In this document: positions 54,617 through 62,772 of the stretch, piece by piece
Numbering within the stretch: position 1 is the stretch's first letter
How the letters are laid out: the number at the start of each line of letters is the position of its first letter
Assembly: GCF_040361435.1 (NCBI RefSeq)
Contig: NZ_APNL01000002.1
Location: 124,001 to 188,000, forward strand
Reading direction: 5' to 3'
DNA: 64,000 nt
From: Salinisphaera sp002433465
GTDB taxonomy: Bacteria > Pseudomonadota > Gammaproteobacteria > Nevskiales > Salinisphaeraceae
Translations under genes and position numbers: made by a program
The notes under the pieces: model-generated
Database searches by the model: none
Seen by the model: only the letters and a program-made list of their open reading frames with translations
What the model was told of the DNA's origin: nothing

Positions 54617-54640
54617 GGCGTGTCGTCATGAGATATGACG
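54614..54640 (+). repeat. Half copy of a palindromic repeat, fused to the DUF2147 stop codon
   Basis: These 27 bases match the left 27 bases of the element at 59597 with two differences (C for G and G for A). The TAG that begins it is the DUF2147 stop codon. The right half diverges. See 59597-59633. Confidence 0.75.
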
Positions 54641-54646
54641 TCGCAT

Positions 54647-54676
54647 TGCCCGCGCCGGGCGCGCCCGGCGCGGGCA
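54647..54676. terminator. 30-bp perfect GC-only-type palindrome after DUF2147
   Basis: Two 14-base arms (TGCCCGCGCCGGGC / GCCCGGCGCGGGCA) around a central GC make a perfect 30-bp dyad. It can form a very stable hairpin or cruciform. No T-run follows. Confidence 0.6.
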
Positions 54677-54710
54677 CCCCCCAACGAATAACGATCGGTC
54701 GACGGCCGCA

Positions 54711-54739
54711 CAGAAGCCCTGCAACAGCCAGGGCTTCTG
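54711..54739. terminator. Hairpin between DUF2147 and msrB
   Basis: An 11-bp perfect stem (CAGAAGCCCTG / CAGGGCTTCTG) with a 7-base loop, between convergent genes. Only a weak T content follows (GTCGTTT). Confidence 0.65.
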
Positions 54740-54752
54740 TCGTTTCGCGCCC

Positions 54753-55274
54753 CTAGGCGGCAGCCACGAACTTCAGCGCAACGCCGTTGTTGCAGTAGCG
54801 CTTGCCGGTGGGCTTGGGCCCGTCGTTGAAGACATGGCCCTGATGCCCGCCGCAGCGCGCACAGTGGTATTCCTTGCGCGGAATGATCAGCTTGTAATCG
54901 GTCTTGAAGCCCAGATGACCGTCGATGTAGTTGTAGAAACTCGGCCAGCCGGTGCCCGACTCGAACTTCCACTCGCTTTTGAACAGCGGCAGCTCGCAGC
55001 CGGCACAGACGAACTCGCCCTTGGCTTTCACGTCATTGAGCTCGCTCGAGCCGGCCGGCTCGGTGGCCTCCTTGCGCAGCACGCGAAATGCTTCCGGCGA
55101 GAGCTGCTCACGCCATTCGGCCTCGGTCTTGTTCAGCGTTGACACCTCGCTCGCAGAAGCCGCCTTGCCGGCGCTCGCGCCGCTGGGGGCCTCGTCGTCG
55201 GCCAATACCCGGCCGAGCGCGGTCACACCCAGCGCGCTGAACACCGCACCACCGATAAACACACGTCGTTTCAT
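54753..55274 (-). CDS. msrB: Exported peptide-methionine (R)-S-oxide reductase
   Basis: 173 residues with a twin-arginine-like export signal ('MKRRVFIGGAVFSALGVTALG', Arg3-Arg4). The MsrB domain has both zinc CxxC pairs (CAGC, CARC), 'FESGTGWPSFYNYIDG', and the catalytic Cys in 'KRYCNNGVALKF'. It repairs methionine-R-sulfoxide; the signal suggests action in the periplasm. A Ser/Ala linker separates the signal from the domain. Confidence 0.93.
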   Translation of the reverse strand: MKRRVFIGGAVFSALGVTALGRVLADDEAPSGASAGKAASASEVSTLNKTEAEWREQLSPEAFRVLRKEATEPAGSSELNDVKAKGEFVCAGCELPLFKSEWKFESGTGWPSFYNYIDGHLGFKTDYKLIIPRKEYHCARCGGHQGHVFNDGPKPTGKRYCNNGVALKFVAAA

Positions 55275-55336
55275 CTTCTGACCACGTATTGAACAATTCT
55301 GACTGTATTACGCCGTAGACGATGTAGCAGATGAAC

Positions 55337-55789
55337 TCAGCGACGCGGGCCCAGCCGATAACGCACGATCGCCGCAGCCACCAGCACATCATCGCGATCG
55401 TGCATGAGCACTTCGATATCGCGTTCCACCTGCTCGCCCGAGGCCGGCACCGCCCAGCGCGCCGAGGCCACGATCGGGCCGCGGGCCTTGGCGTGATAGT
55501 CCACGCCCAGATATACGGCAATACCGCGCATGTCCGCCGGCAGGCTGTAGAGCACCGACAACCCGGCCGTGGTTTCAGCCAGCGTGGACAGCGCGCAGGC
55601 ATGAATACTGTTGAGATGATTGCGGTTGGCGCGCTTGTCCGGCATGCGCAGACGCGCCTGGCCGTCCGACAGCGACTCCACCCGCGCACCGATGCTGCCC
55701 GAATAGGGGGCCACGAAACCGATACCGCGCGAGATCAGACGCCGCCCGCCCGGCAGGGCATAAATCGATCGAATATCGGGCAACTTCAT
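55337..55789 (-). CDS. Hotdog-fold protein (DUF4442/PaaI-like)
   Basis: 150 residues. 'NRNHLNSIHACALSTLAETTAGLSVLYSLP' is the central hotdog helix with the surrounding Asn and His of PaaI/DUF4442 thioesterases. 'VDYHAKARGPIVASARWAVP' is the following strand pair. AAGGA sits before the ATG. Acyl-CoA thioesterase activity is likely but unproven for this subfamily. Confidence 0.85.
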   Translation of the reverse strand: MKLPDIRSIYALPGGRRLISRGIGFVAPYSGSIGARVESLSDGQARLRMPDKRANRNHLNSIHACALSTLAETTAGLSVLYSLPADMRGIAVYLGVDYHAKARGPIVASARWAVPASGEQVERDIEVLMHDRDDVLVAAAIVRYRLGPRR

Positions 55790-55832
55790 TAATGTTCCTT
55801 GCGTATCAGGATGCAGGCCGCAAGTTTAAGCC

Positions 55833-56648
55833 ATGACCATGAGCACCACGATCGACACCCCGCCAGCGCCCGCACTGACGACGGCCCAGCGCGAGCTTTT
55901 TCTGCGCGACGGCTACCTGATCATGCGTGGACTCGCGGCCGCCGAGCGCGTCAATGCGCTGCGCCGGGTCACGCTCGAGCACGTCGACGCGCATATCGCA
56001 CCGATCGAATATGAAGCCGATGTGGCCTATCCGGGTGCGCCGGCCAGTCGCGCGGCCACGGGCGGCGACACGCCGCGGCGCCTGCGCCAGGCCTACGACC
56101 GCGACCCGGTGTTTGCCGACTGGGCAGCCGATGGGCGTTTGAGCGCGATCTTGGCTCAGCTGCTGGAAAGCGAAACGGTGTATCTGAGCCGCAATCACCA
56201 CAACTGCGTCATGACCAAGTCGCCGCGCTATTCAACGGCCACGGCCTGGCATCGCGACCTGCGCTACTGGTCGTTCGAAACGCCGCGCCTGGTCAATGCC
56301 TGGCTGGCCCTGGGCGACGAAACCCGGGCCAACGGCTGCATGCGGCTGCTGCCGGCGACCCAGCACCTGCCGATCGAGGCCGAGCGGCTGGATAGCGCCC
56401 AGTTCCTGCGCGAAGACCGGCCCGACAACGCCGAGCTCATCGAATCGGCGGTTACCGCAGAGCTGGCACCCGGCGACGTGCTGTTCTTCGATGCCGGGGT
56501 ATTTCATGCCGCCGGCGCCAACACCACCGACGAACGCAAGCTGTCGGTGGTGACCACCTACTACGGCGCGGACAACGCGCCGATGCCGGATACCCGTTCG
56601 GCCCGGCTTGCCCCCATCACCGTAAGGAGTGCCGAGCATGCTACGTAG
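55833..56648 (+). CDS. Phytanoyl-CoA dioxygenase (PhyH) family protein
   Basis: 271 residues, Fe(II)/2-oxoglutarate dioxygenase fold. The iron-binding HxD is in 'TAWHRDLRYWSFE' (His and Asp) and the distal His in 'DAGVFHAAGANTTDERKLSVVTTYYG', with Arg for 2-oxoglutarate just after. 'FLRDGYLIMRGL' at the N-terminus is typical. Substrate unknown. It overlaps the DUF4174 gene by 11 bases, so it heads a translationally linked three-gene unit. Confidence 0.9.
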   Translation: MTMSTTIDTPPAPALTTAQRELFLRDGYLIMRGLAAAERVNALRRVTLEHVDAHIAPIEYEADVAYPGAPASRAATGGDTPRRLRQAYDRDPVFADWAADGRLSAILAQLLESETVYLSRNHHNCVMTKSPRYSTATAWHRDLRYWSFETPRLVNAWLALGDETRANGCMRLLPATQHLPIEAERLDSAQFLREDRPDNAELIESAVTAELAPGDVLFFDAGVFHAAGANTTDERKLSVVTTYYGADNAPMPDTRSARLAPITVRSAEHAT

Positions 56649-57051
56649 ATTCGTTATGGCCAGCCTGTGTTCCACGCTCATCGGCGCCGGCAGTGCCGCG
56701 GCCGCCACGCTCGACGACCTGCAATGGGATTATCGCGTGGTCGCGGTATTCACGCCCACCGATACGGCCGGCCGCGAAACGGCCGACGAGCTTTCCAACA
56801 CGGTCGGCATCGCCGAGCGCGATATCGCCTGGTTCGTGGTCAGCCCCGACGCCCTGCACAGCAATCTGTCCAAGCCTGTCGAGCGCGCTTCGATCACCGC
56901 CTTGCACGACGGCGGCGGGTTTCAGGCAGTGCTGGTGGGCAAGGATGGCGGCGTGAAGGCACGCCAGAGCGAATCGCTCGATATCCATGCCTTCTTCGAC
57001 GAAATCGACAGCATGCCCATGCGCCAACAGGAGATGCAGCAACAACAATGA
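56638..57051 (+). CDS. Exported DUF4174 protein
   Basis: 137 residues from ATG 56638 with AGGAG upstream; a GTG three codons earlier is too close to that site. A signal peptide ('FVMASLCSTLIGAGSAAAA') is followed by the DUF4174 domain: 'LDDLQWDYRVVAVFTPTD', 'AERDIAWFVVSPD', 'FQAVLVGKDGGVKARQSESLDIHAFFDEIDSMPMRQQEM', a thioredoxin-like fold without cysteines. Overlaps the PhyH gene by 11 bases and the DUF2237 gene by four (ATGA). Confidence 0.92.
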   Translation: MLRRFVMASLCSTLIGAGSAAAATLDDLQWDYRVVAVFTPTDTAGRETADELSNTVGIAERDIAWFVVSPDALHSNLSKPVERASITALHDGGGFQAVLVGKDGGVKARQSESLDIHAFFDEIDSMPMRQQEMQQQQ

Positions 57052-57425
57052 CATCGACTCACGCACGCAACGTACTCGGCGAGCCGCTGGCCGGCTGCTG
57101 TGACGCACCGACCACCGGCTTCTATCGCGATGGCTACTGTCGCACCGGCCCTTCGGATATCGGCCGGCACGTGGTCTGTGCGGTTGTCAGCGACGAATTT
57201 CTCGAATTCTCTGCCCGCCGTGGCAACGATCTGTCCACCCCGCGTCCCGAATTCGACTTCCCCGGGCTCAAGGCCGGCGACCGCTGGTGCCTGTGCGCCG
57301 CCCGCTGGGCACAGGCCCTCGAAGCCGGGGTGGCACCCCGGGTGGCGCTGACCGCGACCGATGAAGCCGCGCTTGAGATCGTCGAGCTGTCTGCGCTCAA
57401 GGCGCATGCCATCGATCTGTCTTGA
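57048..57425 (+). CDS. DUF2237 protein
   Basis: 125 residues covering the whole DUF2237 family: 'GEPLAGCCDAPTTGFYRDGYCRTGPSDIGRHVVCAVVSDEFLEF', 'GNDLSTPRP', 'GDRWCLCAARWAQALEAGVAP'. Five conserved cysteines are present. Function unknown; widespread in marine bacteria and algae. The ATGA overlap links it to DUF4174. Confidence 0.94.
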   Translation: MTSTHARNVLGEPLAGCCDAPTTGFYRDGYCRTGPSDIGRHVVCAVVSDEFLEFSARRGNDLSTPRPEFDFPGLKAGDRWCLCAARWAQALEAGVAPRVALTATDEAALEIVELSALKAHAIDLS

Positions 57426-57541
57426 ACCGCGTCCTCCGGTGCATTCGCGGCGATCAGGCCTATGCGCCGCCATGGTGCAAGCGCTAGTCTCGTGCTTTGG
57501 GCGTGCCGACCCGGCGAACGCCTGACCATCCGGAGCCCCTC

Positions 57542-58942
57542 ATGCAGCTGCTCAATCCTGTCGACCAGATATTCCTGCATCTGGAGGGGCGACATCAGCC
57601 CATGCACGTGGGCGGCCTGCAGCTGTTTTCCATCCCCGAGGATGCGGGGCCGGACTATGTGCGCGAGGTGGTCACCAAGGCACGCAGCTTCACCGACGTA
57701 CAGGTACCCTTCAATCGACGTCTGAAGTATCGGTTCGGCCAGCCGTTCTGGGTCGCCGACGACAGCTTCGATATGGAATACCACGTGCGCCACCTCGCCC
57801 TGCCCGCTCCGGGGGCGATCCGCGACCTGCTGGCCCTGGTGTCGATGCTGCACGGCGCCCTTCTCGATCGCTCCCGGCCGATGTGGGAGACCTACTTCAT
57901 CGAAGGCGTGACCGACAATCGATTCGCCGTTTATACCAAGTTTCACCATTCGCTCATGGACGGCATCAGCGCCATGCGCGTGATGCGACGTTCGCTCAAC
58001 GATCAGCCGTCGCCGGGCGGGCTGTGCGTGCCCTGGCAGTTGCCCGAAAGCGACGACGAGCGGTCACGGCGCAACCGGCCGTCGCCCTGGCAGGGTACGT
58101 GGAAGGCGGCAGCCGCCACGGCTCGCCAGATGGCAGCCATGCCGCGGGTGGGCCAGCAGGTATTCTCGGCCTGGCAACAGGCCCGTGAAGAGCCCGATTT
58201 CACCGCCTTCAAACAGGCGCCGACCTGCATGCTCAACCGGCGGATCAGCGGCTCGCGACGCTTCGCGGCCCAGTCATATTCGCTGAGCCGGATCAAAAAG
58301 CTTGCCAAGCACTACGACGCGACGGTCAACGATATCGTGCTGGCCATGTGTGCCAGCGCGCTGCGTGCGTATCTGCTCTCCCGCGACGCCCTGCCCGACG
58401 AGCCGCTGGTCGCCATGCTGCCGGTATCACTGCATACCGCCGACAGCGGCACCGGCAACAAGGTGGCGATGATCTTTGCCAGCCTGGCCACCGACGTGGT
58501 CGGCCCGGTGGAACGGCTCGCCGCCATCCAGCACTCGGTGGAACACTGGAAGCGCCGCTACAAGGACATGACCAGCGAACAGATCCTGGGTTTCACAGCT
58601 GCCCTGTCCACACCGGCAGGTATCAACCTGCTCACCGGAATCGCACCGCGTCACCAGGCCTTCAACGTGGTGATTTCAAACGTGCCGGGGCCGGGCGAGA
58701 CCCTGTATTACGGCGATGCCCAACTCGAGGGCATGTACCCGGTCTCGATCGTGCTCGACGGTCAGGCGCTCAATATCAGCCTGGCCAGCTATCGCGACTC
58801 GCTCGAGTTCGGCCTGCTGGCGTGTCGACGGTCGGTGCCGAGCATGCAGCACATGCTCCAGTATCTAAGCGACGCGCTCGACGCGCTGGAACCGGGCGAC
58901 TCCCCAGGGCAGAAAGACAGCCGCGCCGCCCGCGATGGCTGA
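57542..58942 (+). CDS. Wax ester synthase/diacylglycerol acyltransferase (WS/DGAT)
   Basis: 466 residues. The catalytic HHxxxDG is 'FHHSLMDGIS' near 140. N-terminal 'PVDQIFLHLEGRHQPMHVGGLQLF' and the mid 'TVNDIVLAMCASALRAYLL', 'MLPVSLHTADSGTGNKVAMIFASLATD' and 'NVVISNVPGPGETLYYGDAQLEGMYPVSIVLDGQALNIS' are standard WS/DGAT. It makes triacylglycerol or wax ester storage lipid. The C-terminus overlaps the next small gene by eight bases. Confidence 0.95.
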   Translation: MQLLNPVDQIFLHLEGRHQPMHVGGLQLFSIPEDAGPDYVREVVTKARSFTDVQVPFNRRLKYRFGQPFWVADDSFDMEYHVRHLALPAPGAIRDLLALVSMLHGALLDRSRPMWETYFIEGVTDNRFAVYTKFHHSLMDGISAMRVMRRSLNDQPSPGGLCVPWQLPESDDERSRRNRPSPWQGTWKAAAATARQMAAMPRVGQQVFSAWQQAREEPDFTAFKQAPTCMLNRRISGSRRFAAQSYSLSRIKKLAKHYDATVNDIVLAMCASALRAYLLSRDALPDEPLVAMLPVSLHTADSGTGNKVAMIFASLATDVVGPVERLAAIQHSVEHWKRRYKDMTSEQILGFTAALSTPAGINLLTGIAPRHQAFNVVISNVPGPGETLYYGDAQLEGMYPVSIVLDGQALNISLASYRDSLEFGLLACRRSVPSMQHMLQYLSDALDALEPGDSPGQKDSRAARDG

Positions 58943-59276
58943 TCGGGGCATACACAGCGCCTGCGCCCGGCGCGGCCTGTGGACGTTTTTCGGTGTCCAG
59001 GCCGGCATCCTGCTGTTTGCGATTGCGCCGGTCGTCATCGCGGTGGCGGCTGGCCAGCTGGGCAACGCGCTGGGGTGTCGGGTCGACGAGTCCGGCGCCT
59101 ATCCCTGCCCGCTGTGGGGCATGGATATCGGCGAGGCGCTGTATAGCGCCGGCGTATTCGGCTGGCTCACGCTGGCCACGCTACCGGCAGGGGCGCTGCT
59201 GTGGCTCGCGCATATCGGCTACACGGTGATCGCGCTGCTGCGCCGTCGCCTGCGACGTGGCGCCCCGCAGGGATGA
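58935..59276 (+). CDS. Small two-helix membrane protein of unknown function
   Basis: 113 residues. Two membrane helices ('LLFAIAPVVIAVAAGQLG' and 'AGVFGWLTLATLPAGALLWLAHIGYTVIALL') separated by an exposed loop with a Cys pair ('LGCRVDESGAYPCPLWG') that may form a disulfide. No family recognised. It overlaps both neighbours (8 and 4 bases), so it belongs to the WS/DGAT-HNH transcript. Confidence 0.72.
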   Translation: MADRGIHSACARRGLWTFFGVQAGILLFAIAPVVIAVAAGQLGNALGCRVDESGAYPCPLWGMDIGEALYSAGVFGWLTLATLPAGALLWLAHIGYTVIALLRRRLRRGAPQG

Positions 59277-59599
59277 GCACGCCCGGCGATCCCCCTCGCT
59301 GTGCTTTATGTGGGCGCGAAGGCGTACGCACGACCCGCCACCATCTGATTCCGCGGCGTACCCACCGGCTCAAGCGTATTCGCCGGCGCTTCGACCGCGA
59401 AGAGCGCCTGGGCGCGATCCTGCACGTCTGTCGCCCCTGCCACAGTCATATCCATGCGGTGCTGGGCGAAAAGGAGCTGGCCGAAACCTACAACTCGCGC
59501 GACGCCCTGCTGGCCCACCCCGATATTGCCCAGTTCGTTACCTGGCTGGCCGACAAGCCGGCCGGCTTTCGCCCGCGTATCCGCAAGCCCAGGTCCTAG
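59273..59599 (+). CDS. HNH-type nuclease-like small protein
   Basis: 108 residues with the zinc-knuckle HNH pattern: 'CALCGREG' (CxxC), 'TTRHHLIPRRTHRLK' (His-His) and 'CRPCHSHIH' (CxxC plus His). Small HNH proteins of this type occur alone in many genomes. The start overlaps the previous stop (ATGA). Its own stop TAG lies at the left end of the palindromic repeat at 59597. Confidence 0.88.
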   Translation: MSTPGDPPRCALCGREGVRTTRHHLIPRRTHRLKRIRRRFDREERLGAILHVCRPCHSHIHAVLGEKELAETYNSRDALLAHPDIAQFVTWLADKPAGFRPRIRKPRS

Positions 59600-59633
59600 G
59601 GCGTGTGGTCATAAGATATGACGACACGCCCTA
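59597..59633. repeat. Palindromic repeat element forming both flanking stop codons
   Basis: A 37-bp element, TAGGGCGTGTGGTCAT...ATGACGACACGCCCTA, whose 16-base arms are complementary with one mismatch around a 5-base centre. Its left TAG ends the HNH gene and its right CTA (minus-strand TAG) ends the LysE gene. The left 27 bases recur at 54614 with two differences. It resembles the paired ends of a small transposable element flanked by TA, or a bidirectional hairpin. Confidence 0.75.
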
Positions 59634-60287
59634 GCGAGACGCCGTCGCCAGACGCAGCCCCAGCGCGATAAACAGCGACCCGAGGGCACGATCGAGCCAG
59701 CGCTGCATCGCCGCGTTGGCACGCATGCGCCGGGCGACAGATGCCGCAAACCACACCATCGGCGGCTCCACCAACGCCGCCACTGCAATGATCAGACAGC
59801 CGTGCAGAAACAGCTGGGCGCCCACGGGCCCCGCGCCGGGCACCACGAACTGCGGCAGAAACGCCAGAAAGAACACGGCCACCTTCGGGTTGAGCGCGGC
59901 CACCAGCACGCCGCGGCCGAACGTCGACCGGGCCGACCCGGACTCGGCCGTTGCCTGCGGCATCGGATCGGCGCTGGCCCGCCACGCCTGAATACCCAGC
60001 CACAGCAGATAAAGCGCGCCTACGTACTTGACCAGGGCAAACGCCAGCGCCGAGCTGGCCAGCAGCGCCGACAGACCGAGCGCGGCCAGCACGACATGTA
60101 CGAACGCCCCGAGCCACACGCCACCCATGGCTATAAACCCGGCGCGACGCCCACGCCGCAGCGAATGCGCGAGCACATAGGCCATATCGGGCCCCGGGGT
60201 GATATTGAGCAACACAGCCGCCGTAAAAAACGTGGCCCAATGGGTCATCGAATACGAAAATAGCGTTGTTGTACCGAGTTCGACCAT
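59631..60287 (-). CDS. LysE/RhtB family exporter
   Basis: 218 residues, about six helices. 'LLNITPGPDMAYVLAHSLRRGRRAGFIAMGGVWLGAFVHV' and 'VAALNPKVAVFFLAFLPQFV' are LysE/RhtB signatures. Exports amino acids or derivatives; the substrate is unknown. It follows the intact MFS gene by four bases and its stop codon is part of the palindromic repeat. Confidence 0.92.
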   Translation of the reverse strand: MVELGTTTLFSYSMTHWATFFTAAVLLNITPGPDMAYVLAHSLRRGRRAGFIAMGGVWLGAFVHVVLAALGLSALLASSALAFALVKYVGALYLLWLGIQAWRASADPMPQATAESGSARSTFGRGVLVAALNPKVAVFFLAFLPQFVVPGAGPVGAQLFLHGCLIIAVAALVEPPMVWFAASVARRMRANAAMQRWLDRALGSLFIALGLRLATASR

Positions 60288-60291
60288 GTCT

Positions 60292-61521
60292 TCAACCCTT
60301 GGAGCGATCGGCGCGCACGGCGAGCGCCCTGCGCCGCGCCCCTATCGCGCCCGCCAGAGAGCAGCCCGTGGCAACGACGAGGATCACGGCACCGGCAGCA
60401 ATCGTCGTGGCATAACTGCCGGCGAACGCATAAAGCCGGGCCATGGCAAACCCACCGACCGCCTGGGTGGCCGCGAATGACAGCGTGGCCCAGCCCCAGA
60501 TCTGGCGCTGGCGAGCGACCGGCGAGAGCGCATGCACGGTGCCGGCGGTCAGGGTGATGATCGCCGGCACCATCGCGCCCACCACCAGCGACGACAGGCC
60601 CAGCCCGGTGAAACCGGTCAACACCAGCGGCAAGGCCGTGGCCAGCGTCATCAGCACGAAGGCCGCGACCAGCGCGCGTTCGAAGCCGAGCCAGCGTGCG
60701 GTGATGCCGGCCAGGGCCGGGCCGATCACGCCGCCCAGGCCCAGCAGCAGCCAGTAGCGGTTGCCCGCTTCAAGACCGCGACCCAGTTCGCGGGCGATAT
60801 AGTCCACCCAATAGAGCGAATGCGGCACATAGCCGGCCGCGCTCAGCCCGTAGGCGGCCACCACCAGACCGATCAACACCCAGGGCGTATGCCCCGCGCT
60901 CGCAGGGGCCGCCGCCGTATCGTCACCCGGAGCGGCCTCGGCCGGCAGATGGCGCCACACGCCGAGCCAGCTGATCCAGGCCAGCACGGCGCCCACGCCG
61001 GCCGTGGCCAGCCAGGTCGCGCCGATGCCGGCGCTGGCCAGGCGCGGCACGAGCAGGCTCACGCCCATGGTGCCCACGCCGATGCCGGTAAAGATCGTCG
61101 CCGAGGCCAGCGGCCGTCGTGCAGCAGGCATCCGCGCCATGATCGTCGGCGTGACCACGATGGTCAGCGTCGCCGCCGCCGCACCGGCGATCAGCCGCCA
61201 GAAGCCGTAGACGATCATTGCCCAGGGCCATGCACAGGCTACGAGGCTGATCACCAAGGCAATCAGACAGCTGGCGATCGCACGGCGCGGGCCGAGCCAG
61301 CCGGCATACCGGTTGGCGCCCGCCGCGCCGATGAGATACCCCAGCAGGTTGATCGCGCCCAGGCGCGCGGTCTGCTCGGCGGTGAACCAGCCGCTCTCCA
61401 CCAGCGGCGTGATCAGCGGGGTGAACACATAGCGCCCGAAGCCCACGCCCAGCAACAGCGCCACCGCGCCGGCCAGCGGCAGTCGCCAGAGCCCGCCCGG
61501 CATGTCGTGCGAGTTGGTCAT
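60292..61521 (-). CDS. YbfB/YjiJ-type MFS transporter
   Basis: 409 residues, 12 helices. 'GVGFGRYVFTPLITPLVESGWFTAEQTARLGAINLLGYLIGAAGA' and 'PWVLIGLVVAAYGLSAAGYVPHSLYWVDYIARELGRGLEAG' are typical of the YbfB/YjiJ (MFS_1-like) group, thought to export metabolites. Its ATG directly follows the stop (TAG) of the preceding half-transporter gene, so it is translationally linked. The upstream pair is a close paralogue broken in two. Confidence 0.93.
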   Translation of the reverse strand: MTNSHDMPGGLWRLPLAGAVALLLGVGFGRYVFTPLITPLVESGWFTAEQTARLGAINLLGYLIGAAGANRYAGWLGPRRAIASCLIALVISLVACAWPWAMIVYGFWRLIAGAAAATLTIVVTPTIMARMPAARRPLASATIFTGIGVGTMGVSLLVPRLASAGIGATWLATAGVGAVLAWISWLGVWRHLPAEAAPGDDTAAAPASAGHTPWVLIGLVVAAYGLSAAGYVPHSLYWVDYIARELGRGLEAGNRYWLLLGLGGVIGPALAGITARWLGFERALVAAFVLMTLATALPLVLTGFTGLGLSSLVVGAMVPAIITLTAGTVHALSPVARQRQIWGWATLSFAATQAVGGFAMARLYAFAGSYATTIAAGAVILVVATGCSLAGAIGARRRALAVRADRSKG

Positions 61522-62052
61522 CTAGGACCGGCGCACGGCCGCGATCGCATTCAGGCTGGCGAGTGCCAGCGCAACCGCCGCGATGGCGAACAGCGGCCGA
61601 TAGCTGCCCAGCTGTTCATAGCCCCAGGACATGCCGTAGGCGGCGACGGCCTGGGTCAGGGCAAACCCCAGCGTGGCCCAGCCCCAGACCTGCTGCTGGC
61701 GCTCCGGAGCGACCAGGGTGGACAGCGTGCCCGAGGTGAGCGTGACCACGCCCGGTACCAACATTCCGACCAGAAACGACGACAGTCCCAGCGCCAGCCA
61801 GCCCGTCGAGAGCACGGGCAGGCACACGGCAATCGTCTTGACTGTAAGCGCGAGCGCCAGCGCCGGCTTGAAACGCAGCCGCGCGGCCAGTGCGCCGGCG
61901 ACCACCGGCCCGCACATCGCCCCCAGGCCGAACACCACCCAGTAGCCGCTGCCGGTGGCCAGCCCTTCGCCCAGTTCGCGTGCGATGTAATCCACCCAGA
62001 ACAGCGTATGCGGCACAAAGCCCATGGCATCGAGACTGTAGGCTGCGATCAC
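61522..62052 (-). pseudogene. YbfB/YjiJ-type MFS, C-terminal half (second part of a split gene)
   Basis: 176 residues starting at a GTG. 'IAAYSLDAMGFVPHTLFWVDYIARELGEGLATGSGYW' aligns with the second half of the intact neighbour (61521-60292) and has about six helices. The GTG overlaps the TGA of the N-half (GTGA), in another frame. Relative to the paralogue, about 10 bases appear missing at the joint ('PWV' then 'GLVIAAY'). It is either a frameshifted pseudogene or a genuine two-piece transporter; no ribosome binding site is clear. Confidence 0.7.
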
Positions 62053-62681
62053 CAGACCCAGGGCAGCGCCGGCAGACGGGCATCGACGTGTTCTTCACCC
62101 GTGCTGCGCTCCAGCGGCGGCAGACGACCCAGCACGGCAAACCAGGCCCAGCTCGCGAGTGCCGTGGCCACGAGCGCGAGCGCCAGCCATGTGACGCCCA
62201 CGCCGAAACCGGCCAGCCAGGGCACGACCGTACCGCTGGCCATGATGCCCAGGCCGATACCCGTGAACACCAGCGAGCTGGTATACGCCTTCGCCTGCAA
62301 AGGCACCCGCGACAACGCGGCCGGTACGCCGACCACCACCATCATGGCCCCGGTGATGCCACAGGCCAGGCGCCAGAAGCCGTACCAGAGCACGCCCCAG
62401 TCCAGCGCACAGGCATAGAGGCTGGCCACGGTGATCGCCAGACAGGCGGCCAGCACCGGGCGCACGCTCCATATGAGGGTGGCACGATGGGCCGTGGCCG
62501 CACCGATGAGATAGCCGAGCAGGTTGATCGCGCCCAGATAGGCTGCCGCATGCGACGAAAACCAGCCGGCTTCGACCAGCGCCGGAATCAGCGGCGTATA
62601 GGCGAAACGGGCCAGGCCGATACCGAGCAGCGTACAAACGCCGCCGGCCAGGCCAAGACGCGTGGCAGAAATTTGGGGCAT
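62049..62681 (-). pseudogene. YbfB/YjiJ-type MFS, N-terminal half (first part of a split gene)
   Basis: 210 residues, six helices, ending 'LPALPWVW' just before the stop. 'GIGLARFAYTPLIPALVEAGWFSSHAAAYLGAINLLGYLIGAA' mirrors the N-terminus of the paralogue downstream, and the paralogue continues 'TPWVLIGLVVAAY' exactly where this ORF stops. The break falls in the loop between the two six-helix bundles. Frame, composition and conservation look undamaged elsewhere. Confidence 0.72.
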
Positions 62682-62772
62682 CGGTGGTCAATACAGCGGT
62701 TCGGGCCGCGAGTTTGCCACGAAAGCACGGGCCGCTGCCGGCAGCCCGCCCCAGCGGCTGCACGAACGCGAA

